A stretch of 64,000 nt of DNA from VXMO01 sp965205915 (GCA_965205915.1 OZ242191.1:1550001-1614000); one strand, 5' to 3'. Counted from the stretch's first letter, positions 50,180-60,312 are shown. Made by a program: numbers and translations. Notes: generated by a model from the letters alone, not told the origin.

Positions 50180-52006
50180 ATGCGAATGGTGAGTTTGAAT
50201 AGGCTGGGACTCCTTATAGGCGTCAGCCTCCTCCTGCTCGCATTTTCTGTCTCCTGCCAGCCCGAAGATCCATCCTCAACGACGACGGCGCAGCCCACCG
50301 CCATAGGCAACGGCGATACTGGGCAGAATGGTGGAATCGTCCGACCAACACCCACAACCGGTCCCCCCGTGCCGACTCCGGAACCGATGTCAACCCGTGT
50401 GCCTGACGGCTTCTCGGTCAGTGGCAAACCGGTAGTGGGCAATGCGGTGCGTGGTGGAACGCTAATAGCCTCCATTTGGCACTCCGATTACGAATTCAGC
50501 ACATGGGAACAGCACGAGGGCATGTCCTTCGTCACGATGCAACCCCTGCACAACATGTTGTTGCAGTCACGCACGTGGGGCGCCACCGACGATTTTCAAC
50601 GGGATAGCTTCCTTGAGCTTCACCCTGATTTGGCTACCGGATGGGAGACCGCCCCGGACGGCCTATCAGTCACCTTCACCCTGCGAGAAGAGATCTTCTG
50701 GACCGACGGAACTCCATTCACATGTGATGACGTCGCCTGGTCCTACAACTCCATCCGCACCGGGCAGGGCCTGGTACGCAGCCCGCGGGCCGTCTACCTC
50801 TCAGCCGTCGAAGACGTGATCTGCACTGATGACCTAACCGCGCTCTTTCTCCTGCGAGAACCCAAGGCTGCTATCGTTGACGCCATCGCCTTGCCTCAAA
50901 ACATCATTCGGCCCAGACATGTCTACGCGAATGACACGCCTGCCATGCGCAGCCGCCTGCCCGCCGTCACCACGGGTCCATTTGTCGTCTCGGAATTTCT
51001 GCCCGGAGAAAGCATCTCCTACTCACGAAACAACAGCTATTGGGATCAGCCCTTCCCATACTTGGACGGCCTGAAATTGATGGTTCTGCCGGAATCCACG
51101 CTCGCAGCGAGCCTGCGCGCCGGAACTATTGATGTCGGTAAGCCGTCCGGCTACGCAGACCTTGAGGCGGAAATGCTCGAACAGGAATGCGAAAATTGCC
51201 AATTCTGGCCCAGGACTCTGGCCATGGGACACACACACCACATCATGCTCAACCACTCCCGGGAACCATGGAACAATGCCGGTCTCAAAGAGGCGATAGC
51301 ACTGGCCGTCGACAACACAAAATATATCCGTAACGTTCATAGCGGCTGGCACTTCCCTCCCACTGCGTGCGGACTCTACCCCTCCTCCGTCTGGGCAATG
51401 CCTATCGACCGCTGCACCAACATCTCCGGCTATGGAGATTTCTCCACAAAATCCTCACCGGCTGCCGACAAGGCGCGGGCCAGGGAAATCCTGGACAATC
51501 TCGGGTATTCCCCCGGCGAATTATCCATCTCCATCTTCTTCAGTGATGAAACCGAACAGGATATCGCCGCCGTCATCTCTGACTTCCAGGAAATCGGCAT
51601 CAACGCCGCGTCAATCGTGCTGGACGAACGGGATTTCCTCGCTCGAATCTCCCAAGGCGATTTTGACGCCGCCGTCCATTCGGATTGGGCCGTGGGCCTT
51701 GACCCTGACCTTCTCCTCTACGGCCACTTCTACACCGGTGGCCGGGACAACTTCGGTCGATTCAGCAGTCCCGAAGTGGACGCGCTGATAGACGAAATGT
51801 CCGTCGCGAGAGACCAGGAAAATAGACGACAACTCGCATGGGACGCCCTCGTTCTCGCCCTTGAACAACAGGCCAAGATCATCGTATCCCACGGCCTTTT
51901 TATCCCCGCCTACAGCAGCAGAGTGCGAGGCCTCATGCCCGGGCTGGACTTCCAGGCCGAACACGGCCCCCAACTACGCTACGACCACACCTGGCTTGCC
52001 GGCTGA
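50180..52006 (+). CDS. peptide-binding lipoprotein (SBP_bac_5), array member 1
   Basis: A 608-residue family 5 extracytoplasmic solute-binding protein (DppA/OppA type) with a signal region (LGLLIGVSLLLLAFSVSC, an imperfect lipobox), a Thr/Pro linker to about 85, and the binding domain. Conserved blocks: MQPLHNMLLQSRTWGA, IFWTDGTPFTCDDVAWSYNS, PTACGLYPSSVWAMPIDRC, and the terminal LRYDHTWLAG. ATG 50180 (or 50186) starts close to the signal sequence. It has no permease or ATPase partner nearby. It is the most diverged member of the array. Confidence 0.9.
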   Translation: MRMVSLNRLGLLIGVSLLLLAFSVSCQPEDPSSTTTAQPTAIGNGDTGQNGGIVRPTPTTGPPVPTPEPMSTRVPDGFSVSGKPVVGNAVRGGTLIASIWHSDYEFSTWEQHEGMSFVTMQPLHNMLLQSRTWGATDDFQRDSFLELHPDLATGWETAPDGLSVTFTLREEIFWTDGTPFTCDDVAWSYNSIRTGQGLVRSPRAVYLSAVEDVICTDDLTALFLLREPKAAIVDAIALPQNIIRPRHVYANDTPAMRSRLPAVTTGPFVVSEFLPGESISYSRNNSYWDQPFPYLDGLKLMVLPESTLAASLRAGTIDVGKPSGYADLEAEMLEQECENCQFWPRTLAMGHTHHIMLNHSREPWNNAGLKEAIALAVDNTKYIRNVHSGWHFPPTACGLYPSSVWAMPIDRCTNISGYGDFSTKSSPAADKARAREILDNLGYSPGELSISIFFSDETEQDIAAVISDFQEIGINAASIVLDERDFLARISQGDFDAAVHSDWAVGLDPDLLLYGHFYTGGRDNFGRFSSPEVDALIDEMSVARDQENRRQLAWDALVLALEQQAKIIVSHGLFIPAYSSRVRGLMPGLDFQAEHGPQLRYDHTWLAG

Positions 52007-52077
52007 CGGCCCGAACCGGCCGGTGGCGAGTCGCCATCTATAATCTGCCCCCCGCCGGCCTTACTCCAACCTCCACA

Positions 52078-52122
52078 CCCTAGCATTACTAGGGTTGACG
52101 ATGGTCAGGACGCTGACATAAT
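52078..52122 (+). promoter_or_regulatory. CTAGGG dyad and promoter, array member 2
   Basis: The perfect inverted repeat CCCTAG-CATTA-CTAGGG (52078-52094) abuts TTGACG (52095-52100), followed by a 16-nt spacer and CATAAT (52117-52122). It is the best example of the shared operator. Confidence 0.7.
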
Positions 52123-52157
52123 CGTTGGCAGCATGCCCCGGAGTAGAGGAGTAAACC

Positions 52158-54050
52158 GTGGCGCTCCGGCGGTCTCTGTTCCTGGCGATAATCTTGCTTA
52201 CCCCGCTTGTGGTCGGCGCAGGATGCTGGCCATTCGGCGGTGACGAGACTGATCCCACACCTGAAGCAGATACTCCCATCGTCCGGCCAACGGCAACTCC
52301 CTGGCCAACGGCAACTCCCAGACCCACAGTCGCTCCGCCTACTCCCGACCCGTGCCCCCCTGTCGGCTCTAAAGGCGGGCCGCTCCCAGCGCCGCTGTAC
52401 CCAACCACCAATCTATCCGTGAGTGGCATCACAATCTACGGGCTCGAGTGCTACGGTGGCTATCTCAACGTTGCCTACAGGGAGGAAGGGCCCTCATACA
52501 ACACATGGGAAGAGACTGATGGCGTCGCCTTCCAGACCATGCACCCCCTGCACAACATGCTGATCCGCCCGCGAACGTGGGGCGACGAGAATGACTTTCA
52601 GAACCACACCTTTTTCGAGCTCCATCCGGACCTGGCAAACGACTGGGAAAGCTCTGACGACGGCACCCAATATACATTCGATCTGAACCACGGCATTGTC
52701 TGGTCAGATGGCACACCACTTACCTGCAATGACGTCAAGTGGTCGTTTGACACGATCCGGACCGGCACAAACCTTCAGCGCAGCCCGCGCAGCGTCCACT
52801 TTAACGCAGTGCGTGACATCGTCTGCACCGATGATTTCCGTGTAGTCTTCGACTTCTGGTGGCCCCAACTTTCGCTCATTGAAGCGATCGGTCTGCCCCA
52901 AAACATCATCAGACCCGCCCACATCTACGAGGGCACGGACCTCGCGCTCCTTCGTGAAGAGATTCCGGCCGTCACCGGCGGCCCCTTCCGCATTGTCCGG
53001 TTTACACCCAATGAACACTATGTCTTTGAGCGTAACAATGACTACTGGGATCAACCCTTCCCCTTCCTTGATGGCATCAACTTGATCCGCTTGAGCCGGG
53101 CGGCCGAGCTTGCGGCCCTCCAGTCCGGTCGAATCGATATCGGCAGCCTCCAGGGATATAACGGAGCCGAAGCAGACGAAATCCTCAATGAGTGCTCAGA
53201 GTTGATCTGCCAAATCTGGCCTCCCGTCGTCGCCAACTCCCTGAGCCCCGCCCTCTTCCTCAACCAACGCCGTCCTCCATGGAACGACCCTGCGGTCATT
53301 GACGCGATCGCGCTGGCAATCGACAACCAAAAGTACATCACAAGTGTTCACGCCGACACGTATTCCCTTCCAATGGGCTGCGGCTTCTTCTCGTACTCCC
53401 GGTGGGCAATGCCGCAGGACCGATGTGCTCAGATCCCGGGCTACGCGGATGTTTTCTCGAATACATATGAGGAACGTATATTGACCGCCGACGCGGATAA
53501 GGCTCGAGCGCGTGCCATCCTCCGGGAAGCCGGTTATTGGAACAATGAAACCGACTCCTCAAACCTCGTCCTGCGCCTGAGCCTGGCGGGACAGAACGAA
53601 CCGGGCGGCCAGGTCATTGCGCAGGACCTTCGTGAAATTGGCATCCAGGTAGAACTCGAACCCTCCGACATTGAAACAACCCTTGAGAAGTGGTCACAAG
53701 GCGACTTTGATGCGGGAATGCATGACTTTTCGCTAATCAGCATTGACCCCCAGCTTGTGCTGTACGACATATTTCACAGCGACTCCGAACGAAATTTCGG
53801 CGGGTATGACAGCGAAGAGTTTGAGAGCCTCTTCAACCGGATGAAACAGACCCTTGACTATTTCGAACGCCGGGAATTGGCTTGGGATGCCATAGAACTA
53901 GCCCTGCTTAGGAGCGGCACAATCATCGTCGCGCATGAAAGTTATATGCCCGTATTCAACACGAGAGTACGGGGGCTCATGCCGTCGATAAGCTACTTGG
54001 CAGCGTATGGCCCCCAGAACCGCTACGACCACACCTGGCTAGCCCGCTAA
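52158..54050 (+). CDS. peptide-binding lipoprotein (SBP_bac_5), array member 2
   Basis: A 630-residue family 5 binding protein starting from GTG 52158 with AGAGGAG upstream. Lipobox VGAGC, a Pro/Thr linker, then the binding domain (MHPLHNMLIRPRTWGD, IVWSDGTPLTCNDVKWSFDT, PMGCGFFSYSRWAMPQDRC, terminal QNRYDHTWLAR). Conserved paired cysteines suggest disulfides that the TlpA protein could handle (inference). Its binding domain resembles those of the protease-fusion lipoproteins at 32797-37932. Confidence 0.92.
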   Translation: MALRRSLFLAIILLTPLVVGAGCWPFGGDETDPTPEADTPIVRPTATPWPTATPRPTVAPPTPDPCPPVGSKGGPLPAPLYPTTNLSVSGITIYGLECYGGYLNVAYREEGPSYNTWEETDGVAFQTMHPLHNMLIRPRTWGDENDFQNHTFFELHPDLANDWESSDDGTQYTFDLNHGIVWSDGTPLTCNDVKWSFDTIRTGTNLQRSPRSVHFNAVRDIVCTDDFRVVFDFWWPQLSLIEAIGLPQNIIRPAHIYEGTDLALLREEIPAVTGGPFRIVRFTPNEHYVFERNNDYWDQPFPFLDGINLIRLSRAAELAALQSGRIDIGSLQGYNGAEADEILNECSELICQIWPPVVANSLSPALFLNQRRPPWNDPAVIDAIALAIDNQKYITSVHADTYSLPMGCGFFSYSRWAMPQDRCAQIPGYADVFSNTYEERILTADADKARARAILREAGYWNNETDSSNLVLRLSLAGQNEPGGQVIAQDLREIGIQVELEPSDIETTLEKWSQGDFDAGMHDFSLISIDPQLVLYDIFHSDSERNFGGYDSEEFESLFNRMKQTLDYFERRELAWDAIELALLRSGTIIVAHESYMPVFNTRVRGLMPSISYLAAYGPQNRYDHTWLAR

Positions 54051-54125
54051 CTGCTCCTCACCCCCGCAAGTCACCCTGGTAAGCGGCCATTATTCGCCCG
54101 TACCTATCAATAGCTGAAGAACGTA

Positions 54126-54170
54126 CCCTTGTGTTACTAGGGTTGACGCCTGCGCTTCTGCTGCCATAAT
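54126..54170 (+). promoter_or_regulatory. CTAGGG dyad and promoter, array member 3
   Basis: CCCTTG-TGTTA-CTAGGG (one arm mismatch) abuts TTGACG (54143-54148), with a 16-nt spacer and CATAAT (54165-54170). Confidence 0.65.
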
Positions 54171-54211
54171 CAGTGAATAGCCTATTTAAGAGAGGTGGGG
54201 GGGAAGACCTA

Positions 54212-56011
54212 ATGAACAGATTGACGATGCTTCTCGTCGGCATGGTTGCCACGCTTGCGCTGCTTGCAGCGGCTTGTGGCACCGGTTCCGACGACGAGGA
54301 CACACCAGAGCCGGTGGCAACCGCTAGTTCTGGGGGGACTACGTCTACGGAAGTACCCATGATGGATCATTCCGTCAGTGGCGTGCCCCTTGAAATGGAT
54401 GCCAAGTACGGCGGGACCCTCAGGGTTTCCCAAAGGTCCACCAACCCGCTTATCCCGTGGGAAGAGGCCGCAGGACCCGCCTTCGATGTTGCGCACCTGC
54501 TCAACAACATGCTGATCAAGCCCCGCACGTGGGGAAATGAAGACGACTACAGGAACAATGCATTCTTCGAGTTGCATCCTGACCTTGCCGAAACGTGGGA
54601 ACAGTCCGCAAACGGCCTCGCGTGGTCATTCAACCTCCGTGACGGCGTTGAATGGTCGGACGGCACGCCACTGAGTTGTAACGACGTCAAGTGGTCATTC
54701 GACACCATCCGCCTGGCGGACGCTGCGGGACTACGCCGCAGCCCGCGGAAGACCCACTACCTGGCCATTCGTGACATCACGTGCGCGGATGAGCTGACGG
54801 TCGTCTTCAACCTGATCTACCCCAAGCCGGCCATCCTGGAAGTCATTGGCCAGCCCTACAACGTCATCTTCCCGTCCCACATCTACCAGACCGAGTTCAA
54901 TGAGACCGGCGACCTGCTGTCCATGCGGCAAGAGCCGGCCAGCGTAACCACCGGCGCATTCAGGGTTATCGAGTACATCCCGGGTGAGGGATACCTCTTC
55001 GAGAAGAACGCCGACTACTGGGATGCGCCATTCCCGTACATCGACGCCGTTGAGATGATCTTCCTCTCCCGCGCAAACATCCCTCCGGCCCTCAGAACCG
55101 GAGCCATCCACATCGGTGACTCCCATGGCTACACCGGCGGGCAGGCGTTGACACTCCTCCAGGAATGCACGGATGAGTTCTGCAAGGTCTACGATCGTGC
55201 TATCGCATCGTCGTTCAGCCCGGCCATGTTCCTTAACAAGAACAGGGAGCCGTGGAACGACCCAGCGATAAACGAAGCCTTCGCCCTGGCCATCGATAAC
55301 CAGAAGTACATCACGACAGTCCAACAGGATCTCTTCGAGCTCCCGACGGGCTGCGGCTTCTACCCGACGAGCGAGTGGGCCATGCCCGCCGCGCGCTGCG
55401 GACAGATCCCCGGCTTTGCTGATGTGGTTCCAACCACCCTTGAAGGGCGTGCGGCCGCAGCCGAGGCAGACAAGAACCGTGCAAGGGAGATCCTTGCTGA
55501 GGCCGGGTACTCCAGCGAAAACCCGCTCACGGTGGATCTGACCATCTGGAGTGTGATTCAAGCTGACGGCCCGCAACTCCAGCAAGACCTGCAAGCGATC
55601 GGGGTAGAGGTAACGCTCGACATCTCAGAGTCAGCCGCCGCATACACCCGCTGGTCCAATGCGGACTTCGATGTGGGACTCCACAGCTTCTGGATCGCCG
55701 GCATCGACCCGGACGTGACGCTGTACGAGCACTTCTACACCGGTTCCGACCGCAACTACAATGAATACAGCAACCCGGAGTTTGATGAACTCGTCAATAG
55801 AATGAGCCAAACCCTGGACAAGGAAGAGCGCAAGGAGCTCGCGTGGCAGTCGATGGAACTGGCGCTGAATGACGTAGCCAAGATCGTGGTCTCACACGGC
55901 TCCTACTACCCGATCGTCAGTACCAAAGTGCGTGGCTTCATGCCTTCCCTCAACTACCTTGCCGGCTACGGCCCGCAGAAGCGCTACGACCACGTCTGGC
56001 TTGATGAGTGA
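54212..56011 (+). CDS. peptide-binding lipoprotein (SBP_bac_5), array member 3
   Basis: A 599-residue lipoprotein (MNRLTMLLVGMVATLALLA, lipobox AAAC) of family 5. ATG 54212 follows GGGGGGAAG. Very close to members 5 and 6 along its whole length (AHLLNNMLIKPRTWGNEDD, VEWSDGTPLSCNDVKWSFDT, PTGCGFYPTSEWAMPAARC), with scattered changes, so these three arose by recent tandem duplication. It has its own promoter and terminator and is therefore a single-gene unit. Confidence 0.93.
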   Translation: MNRLTMLLVGMVATLALLAAACGTGSDDEDTPEPVATASSGGTTSTEVPMMDHSVSGVPLEMDAKYGGTLRVSQRSTNPLIPWEEAAGPAFDVAHLLNNMLIKPRTWGNEDDYRNNAFFELHPDLAETWEQSANGLAWSFNLRDGVEWSDGTPLSCNDVKWSFDTIRLADAAGLRRSPRKTHYLAIRDITCADELTVVFNLIYPKPAILEVIGQPYNVIFPSHIYQTEFNETGDLLSMRQEPASVTTGAFRVIEYIPGEGYLFEKNADYWDAPFPYIDAVEMIFLSRANIPPALRTGAIHIGDSHGYTGGQALTLLQECTDEFCKVYDRAIASSFSPAMFLNKNREPWNDPAINEAFALAIDNQKYITTVQQDLFELPTGCGFYPTSEWAMPAARCGQIPGFADVVPTTLEGRAAAAEADKNRAREILAEAGYSSENPLTVDLTIWSVIQADGPQLQQDLQAIGVEVTLDISESAAAYTRWSNADFDVGLHSFWIAGIDPDVTLYEHFYTGSDRNYNEYSNPEFDELVNRMSQTLDKEERKELAWQSMELALNDVAKIVVSHGSYYPIVSTKVRGFMPSLNYLAGYGPQKRYDHVWLDE

Positions 56012-56061
56012 CTCAAATAAGCGAAACGCAAAGCTGGAACTGACAAAATAGTTCGCAGCAA

Positions 56062-56100
56062 AAGGCCCCCCTGCCGCGCGGCAGGGGGGCCTTCCTTTTC
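56062..56100 (+). terminator. terminator of array member 3
   Basis: A perfect 16-bp inverted repeat AAGGCCCCCCTGCCGC and its complement (56062-56093) followed by TTCCTTTT. Confidence 0.85.
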
Positions 56101-56103
56101 ACT

Positions 56104-56148
56104 ACCTTGTATTACTAGGGTTGACACCCCTGCAAACAGCGTCATACT
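56104..56148 (+). promoter_or_regulatory. CTAGGG half-dyad and promoter, array member 4
   Basis: ACCTTG-TATTA-CTAGGG abuts TTGACA (56121-56126), with a 16-nt spacer and CATACT (56143-56148). Confidence 0.65.
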
Positions 56149-56185
56149 ATCTCAATCGTGCCCGAATAAGGATGGGGAGGAAATT

Positions 56186-58030
56186 ATGAACAAATTGACG
56201 ATGCTGCTTGTCGGCATGGTCGCCACACTTGCGCTGCTTGCAGCCGCCTGTGGTACCGGTTCCGAAGATGACACTCCGGGGCCGGTAGAGCCAACGGCAA
56301 CGGCTCTTACTATTACCGGAAGCTCGCCTGTGGCAGCGCCTACCGAGACCATGGACGAGCCAATGACGGACGAGCCAACCCAGTCCGTCAGCGGCATCCC
56401 GCTTGACCCGGATGCCAGGTTTGGTGGCACCCTCCAGACCTCGTACACATCCAACAGCCCCTCATTTGTTCCGTGGGAATCAGCGGCAGGACACTCGTTC
56501 CCCGTTGCTCACCTGCTGAACAACATGCTCATCAAGCCACGCACGTGGGGTGACAGGGCCGACTTCAATAACTTCGCCTACTTTGAGCTCCATCCTGACC
56601 TGGCGACAGATTGGGAGCAATCGGAAAATGGCCTGGCTGTCGTCTTCAACCTGCGTGACGGCGTTGAATGGTCAGACGGCACCCCGGTCACATGCAACGA
56701 CATCAAGTGGTCCTTTGATACCATTCGATTGCAGCAGCAGGCTGGACTGCCAACAAGCCCGCGCAAGGTGCACTACCTTGCAATCCGGGAAATTGTTTGC
56801 CCGGATGACCTGACCGTCACCTTCAACCTCATCTACCCCAAGCCGGCCATCCTTGAAGTCATCGGGCAGCCCTACAACGTCATCTTCCCTGCCCACATCT
56901 ACCAGACCGAGTTCAACGAGACCGGTAGGCTTGACTCCTTCCGGGAGGAGCCCTCGAAGGCCACGACCGGAGCATACACGCTCGATAGATGGATTCCCGG
57001 CGAGTCCTTTACCTTTGTGCGGAACGACAACTACTGGGATCAGCCCCTTCCATACTTGGACGGCGTCAAGATGACGTTCCTTGGCCCCGGTTCATCCCAA
57101 ATCCCGGTTGCGTTGCGCGCCGGTCGGCTGGACATTGGTAGCCCGACCGGTTACACCGGCGGTCAGGCAAATACGCTGATCCAGGAGTGCACTGATGTTT
57201 GCCAGTTCTGGAATCGCGTCATTGCATCCTCGTTCAGCCCCGCGCTGTTCCTGAACAAGACGCGCACCCCGTGGAACGACCCGACTATCAACGAGGCCTT
57301 CGCGCTGGCAATCGACAACCAAGCCTACATCACGACCGTTCGCAACGACTGGTATGAGCTCCCGGTAGGCTGCGGATTCTATCCGACATCCCAGTGGGCG
57401 ATGCCCAGGGAACGTTGTGGACAGATCGTCGGGTTTGCCGATGTCGTTCCTGAGACCCTCGAAGGACGCCAGGCTGCGGCCGCGGCTGATAAGGAGCGCG
57501 CCAGGCAATTGCTGCTCGGCGCCGGTTACACCCCGGAGAACCCGCTTAAGGTGACACTGACGGTCTGGGCGCCCATCCAGGGTGACGCCCCGCAATTCTT
57601 GAACGACATCAAGAGTATCGGCGTGGACATAGAAGCGGACGTTGTGGAATCCGCCACGGCCTATGGCCGCTGGGCCACCAACGACTTCGACTTCGGAGTC
57701 CATAGTTTCTGGATTGCCGGTATCGACCCGGACGTGACCCTGTACGAGCACTTCTACACGGGTTCTGACCGCAACTACAACCGGTACAGCAACGCAGAGT
57801 TCGACGCGGTGGTCAACCAGATGAGCCGGACGATAGACACGCAAGAGCGCAAGGAGCTCGCGTGGGACGCGATGGAAATCGCGTTGAACGATGTCGGCAA
57901 GATCGTCGTCTCCCACAGCTCCTACGTGCCTGCGGTGAACAAGGACGTGCGGGGATTCATGCCTGCCCTCAACTACCTCTCCGGCTACGGCCCCCTGTAC
58001 CGCTACGCCCACGTTTGGCTGGATCGGTGA
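56186..58030 (+). CDS. peptide-binding lipoprotein (SBP_bac_5), array member 4
   Basis: A 614-residue family 5 lipoprotein starting from ATG 56186 after GGGGAGGAA. The signal and lipobox (MNKLTMLLVGMVATLALLA, AAAC) nearly match member 3, but the binding domain is more diverged (AHLLNNMLIKPRTWGDRAD, QQQAGLPTSPRKV, PVGCGFYPTSQWAMPRERC). The difference lies in the ligand-binding domain rather than the export signal, which suggests a different peptide specificity (inference). Confidence 0.93.
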   Translation: MNKLTMLLVGMVATLALLAAACGTGSEDDTPGPVEPTATALTITGSSPVAAPTETMDEPMTDEPTQSVSGIPLDPDARFGGTLQTSYTSNSPSFVPWESAAGHSFPVAHLLNNMLIKPRTWGDRADFNNFAYFELHPDLATDWEQSENGLAVVFNLRDGVEWSDGTPVTCNDIKWSFDTIRLQQQAGLPTSPRKVHYLAIREIVCPDDLTVTFNLIYPKPAILEVIGQPYNVIFPAHIYQTEFNETGRLDSFREEPSKATTGAYTLDRWIPGESFTFVRNDNYWDQPLPYLDGVKMTFLGPGSSQIPVALRAGRLDIGSPTGYTGGQANTLIQECTDVCQFWNRVIASSFSPALFLNKTRTPWNDPTINEAFALAIDNQAYITTVRNDWYELPVGCGFYPTSQWAMPRERCGQIVGFADVVPETLEGRQAAAAADKERARQLLLGAGYTPENPLKVTLTVWAPIQGDAPQFLNDIKSIGVDIEADVVESATAYGRWATNDFDFGVHSFWIAGIDPDVTLYEHFYTGSDRNYNRYSNAEFDAVVNQMSRTIDTQERKELAWDAMEIALNDVGKIVVSHSSYVPAVNKDVRGFMPALNYLSGYGPLYRYAHVWLDR

Positions 58031-58080
58031 TCCACACAGAAAGACCAATTTGGGACTGACACCCAGTCAGTAACAAAAAG

Positions 58081-58121
58081 GAGGGCCCCGATGCCGACAA
58101 GCATCGGGGCCCTCAGCCTTT
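58081..58121 (+). terminator. terminator of array member 4
   Basis: A 14-bp stem, GAGGGCCCCGATGC and complement, around CGACAA (58081-58114), then AGCCTTTTT. Confidence 0.88.
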
Positions 58122-58200
58122 TTGCCCATCCCACCCACCACCGCAAAATCCCCTCCCCCCATCGTGAACCTCAGGAATCCCCTCCTCCCGTAGAAGAGCT

Positions 58201-58245
58201 ACCTCGCATTACTAGGGTTGACACCCCGAGTTTGGGCGTCATAAT
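58201..58245 (+). promoter_or_regulatory. CTAGGG half-dyad and promoter, array member 5
   Basis: ACCTCG-CATTA-CTAGGG abuts TTGACA (58218-58223), with a 16-nt spacer and CATAAT (58240-58245). Confidence 0.65.
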
Positions 58246-58282
58246 AACTCATTCGCGTCTTTATGGTGGGGAGGAAAAGGTC

Positions 58283-60082
58283 ATGAATAAATGGACAATG
58301 CTCCTCGTCGGTTTGGTGGCCACCATCGCGCTGCTTGCAGCCGCCTGTGGCACCGGTTCCGACGACGAGGACACACCGGCGCCGACGGCAACCGCTAGTT
58401 CTCCGGGGGCTCCGCCAACGGAAGTACCCATGATGGATCATTCCATCAGTGGCGTGCCCCTTGAAATGGATGCCAAGTATGGCGGGATCCTCAGGGTTTC
58501 CCAAAGGTCCACCAACCCGCTTATCCCGTGGGAAGAGGCCGCAGGCCCCGCCTTCGATGTTGCGCACCTGCTCAACAACATGCTGATCAAGCCCCGCACG
58601 TGGGGAAATGAAGACGACTACAGGAACAATGCATTCTTCGAGTTGCATCCTGACCTTGCCGAAACGTGGGAACAGTCCACAAACGGCCTCGCGTGGTCAT
58701 TCAACCTCCGTGACGGCGTTGAATGGTCGGACGGCACGCCACTAAGTTGTAACGACGTCAAGTGGTCATTCGACACCATCCGCCTCGCGGACGCCGCAGG
58801 ATTGCTCCGCAGCCCACGGAAGACCCACTACCTGGCCATTCGTGACATCACGTGCGCGGACGAGCTGACGGTCGTCTTCAACCTGATCTACCCCAAGCCG
58901 GCCATCCTTGAAGTCATTGGGCAGCCCTACAACGTCATCTTCCCCGCCCACATCTACCAGACCGAGTTCAATGAGACCGGCGACCTGCAGTCCATGCGGC
59001 AACAGCCGGCCAGCGTAACCACCGGCGCATTCAGGGTTGTCGAATACATCCCTGGTGAGGGATACCTCTTCGAGAAGAACGCCGACTACTGGGATCAGCC
59101 ATTCCCGTACATCGACGCCGTTGAGATGATCTTCCTCGCCCGCGCAAACATTCCTCCGGCCCTCAGAACCGGCGCCATCCACATCGGTGACTCCCATGGC
59201 TACACCGGTGGGCAGGCGTTGACACTCCTGCAGGAATGCACGGATGAGTTCTGCAAGATTTACGATCGTGTTATCGCATCATCCTTCAGCCCCGCGTTGT
59301 TCCTTAACAAGACCCGCGCGCCCTGGAACGACCCTGACATCAACACGGCCTTTGCGCTCGCCATCGACAACCAGAAGTACATCACGACGGTCCAGCAGGA
59401 TCTCTTCGAGCTCCCGTCGGGCTGCGGCTTCTACCCGACGAGCGAGTGGGCCATGCCCGCCGAGCGCTGCGGACAGATCCCCGGCTTTGCTGATGTGGTT
59501 CCAACCACCCTTGAAGGGCGTACGGCGGCAGCCGAGGCAGACAAGGTACGCGCCAGGCAGATCCTGCTCGATGCCGGCTACACGTCCGAGAACCCCTTGA
59601 CAGTGGACATGACAGTCTGGGCGCCCATCCAGGCCGATGGCCCGCAGCTGCAGCAGGACCTTCAGGCGATCGGTGTTGAAGTGACACTGGACATCTCAGA
59701 GTCAGCCGCCGCATACACCCGCTGGTCCAATGCGGACTTCGATGTGGGACTCCACAGCTTCTGGATCGCCGGCATCGACCCGGACGTGACGCTGTACGAG
59801 CACTTCTACACGGGCTCTGACCGCAACTACAACAGGTACAGCAACCCGGCGTTCGATGAACTCGTCAACCAGATGAGCCAGACCCTGGACAAGGAAGAGC
59901 GCAAGGAGCTTGCGTGGCAGTCGATGGAAATCGCGCTGAATGACGTTGCCAAGGTCGTGATCTCACACGGCTCCTACTACCCGATCGTCAACACCAACGT
60001 GCGCGGCTTCATGCCCGCCGTCGCCTACCTCGCCAGCTACGGCCCGCAGAAGCGCTACGACCACGTCTGGCTCGATGAGTAA
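58283..60082 (+). CDS. peptide-binding lipoprotein (SBP_bac_5), array member 5
   Basis: A 599-residue family 5 lipoprotein (MNKWTMLLVGLVATIALLA, lipobox AAAC). ATG 58283 follows GGGGAGGAAAAGG; the open frame extends 64 codons upstream only through promoter and terminator DNA. Nearly identical to member 6 and close to member 3. Differences include LLRSPRK for LRRSPRK and scattered codons in the first lobe. Confidence 0.94.
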   Translation: MNKWTMLLVGLVATIALLAAACGTGSDDEDTPAPTATASSPGAPPTEVPMMDHSISGVPLEMDAKYGGILRVSQRSTNPLIPWEEAAGPAFDVAHLLNNMLIKPRTWGNEDDYRNNAFFELHPDLAETWEQSTNGLAWSFNLRDGVEWSDGTPLSCNDVKWSFDTIRLADAAGLLRSPRKTHYLAIRDITCADELTVVFNLIYPKPAILEVIGQPYNVIFPAHIYQTEFNETGDLQSMRQQPASVTTGAFRVVEYIPGEGYLFEKNADYWDQPFPYIDAVEMIFLARANIPPALRTGAIHIGDSHGYTGGQALTLLQECTDEFCKIYDRVIASSFSPALFLNKTRAPWNDPDINTAFALAIDNQKYITTVQQDLFELPSGCGFYPTSEWAMPAERCGQIPGFADVVPTTLEGRTAAAEADKVRARQILLDAGYTSENPLTVDMTVWAPIQADGPQLQQDLQAIGVEVTLDISESAAAYTRWSNADFDVGLHSFWIAGIDPDVTLYEHFYTGSDRNYNRYSNPAFDELVNQMSQTLDKEERKELAWQSMEIALNDVAKVVISHGSYYPIVNTNVRGFMPAVAYLASYGPQKRYDHVWLDE

Positions 60083-60135
60083 TCACCGCAGCCAAGAGAG
60101 ACGACCCTGGGACTGAACAAAGCCCCGACAAAACT

Positions 60136-60173
60136 GGAGGCCCCTGCCAAACCGGCAGGGGCCTCCCTCTTTT
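60136..60173 (+). terminator. terminator of array member 5
   Basis: A 13-bp stem GGAGGCCCCTGCC and complement around AAACC, then CTCTTTT. The same terminator recurs after member 6. Confidence 0.88.
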
Positions 60174-60230
60174 CCACCACCCAACCCAAATCGTGAACCT
60201 CAGGAACCCCCCTCCTCCCGGAGAAGAGCT

Positions 60231-60275
60231 ACCTCGCATCACTAGGGTTGACACCCCGCGCGTGGGGGTCATAAT
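60231..60275 (+). promoter_or_regulatory. CTAGGG half-dyad and promoter, array member 6
   Basis: ACCTCG-CATCA-CTAGGG abuts TTGACA (60248-60253), with a 16-nt spacer and CATAAT (60270-60275). The whole leader down to the start codon nearly matches that of member 5. Confidence 0.65.
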
Positions 60276-60312
60276 GATTCATTCGCGTCTTTATGGTGGG
60301 GAGGAAAAGGTC

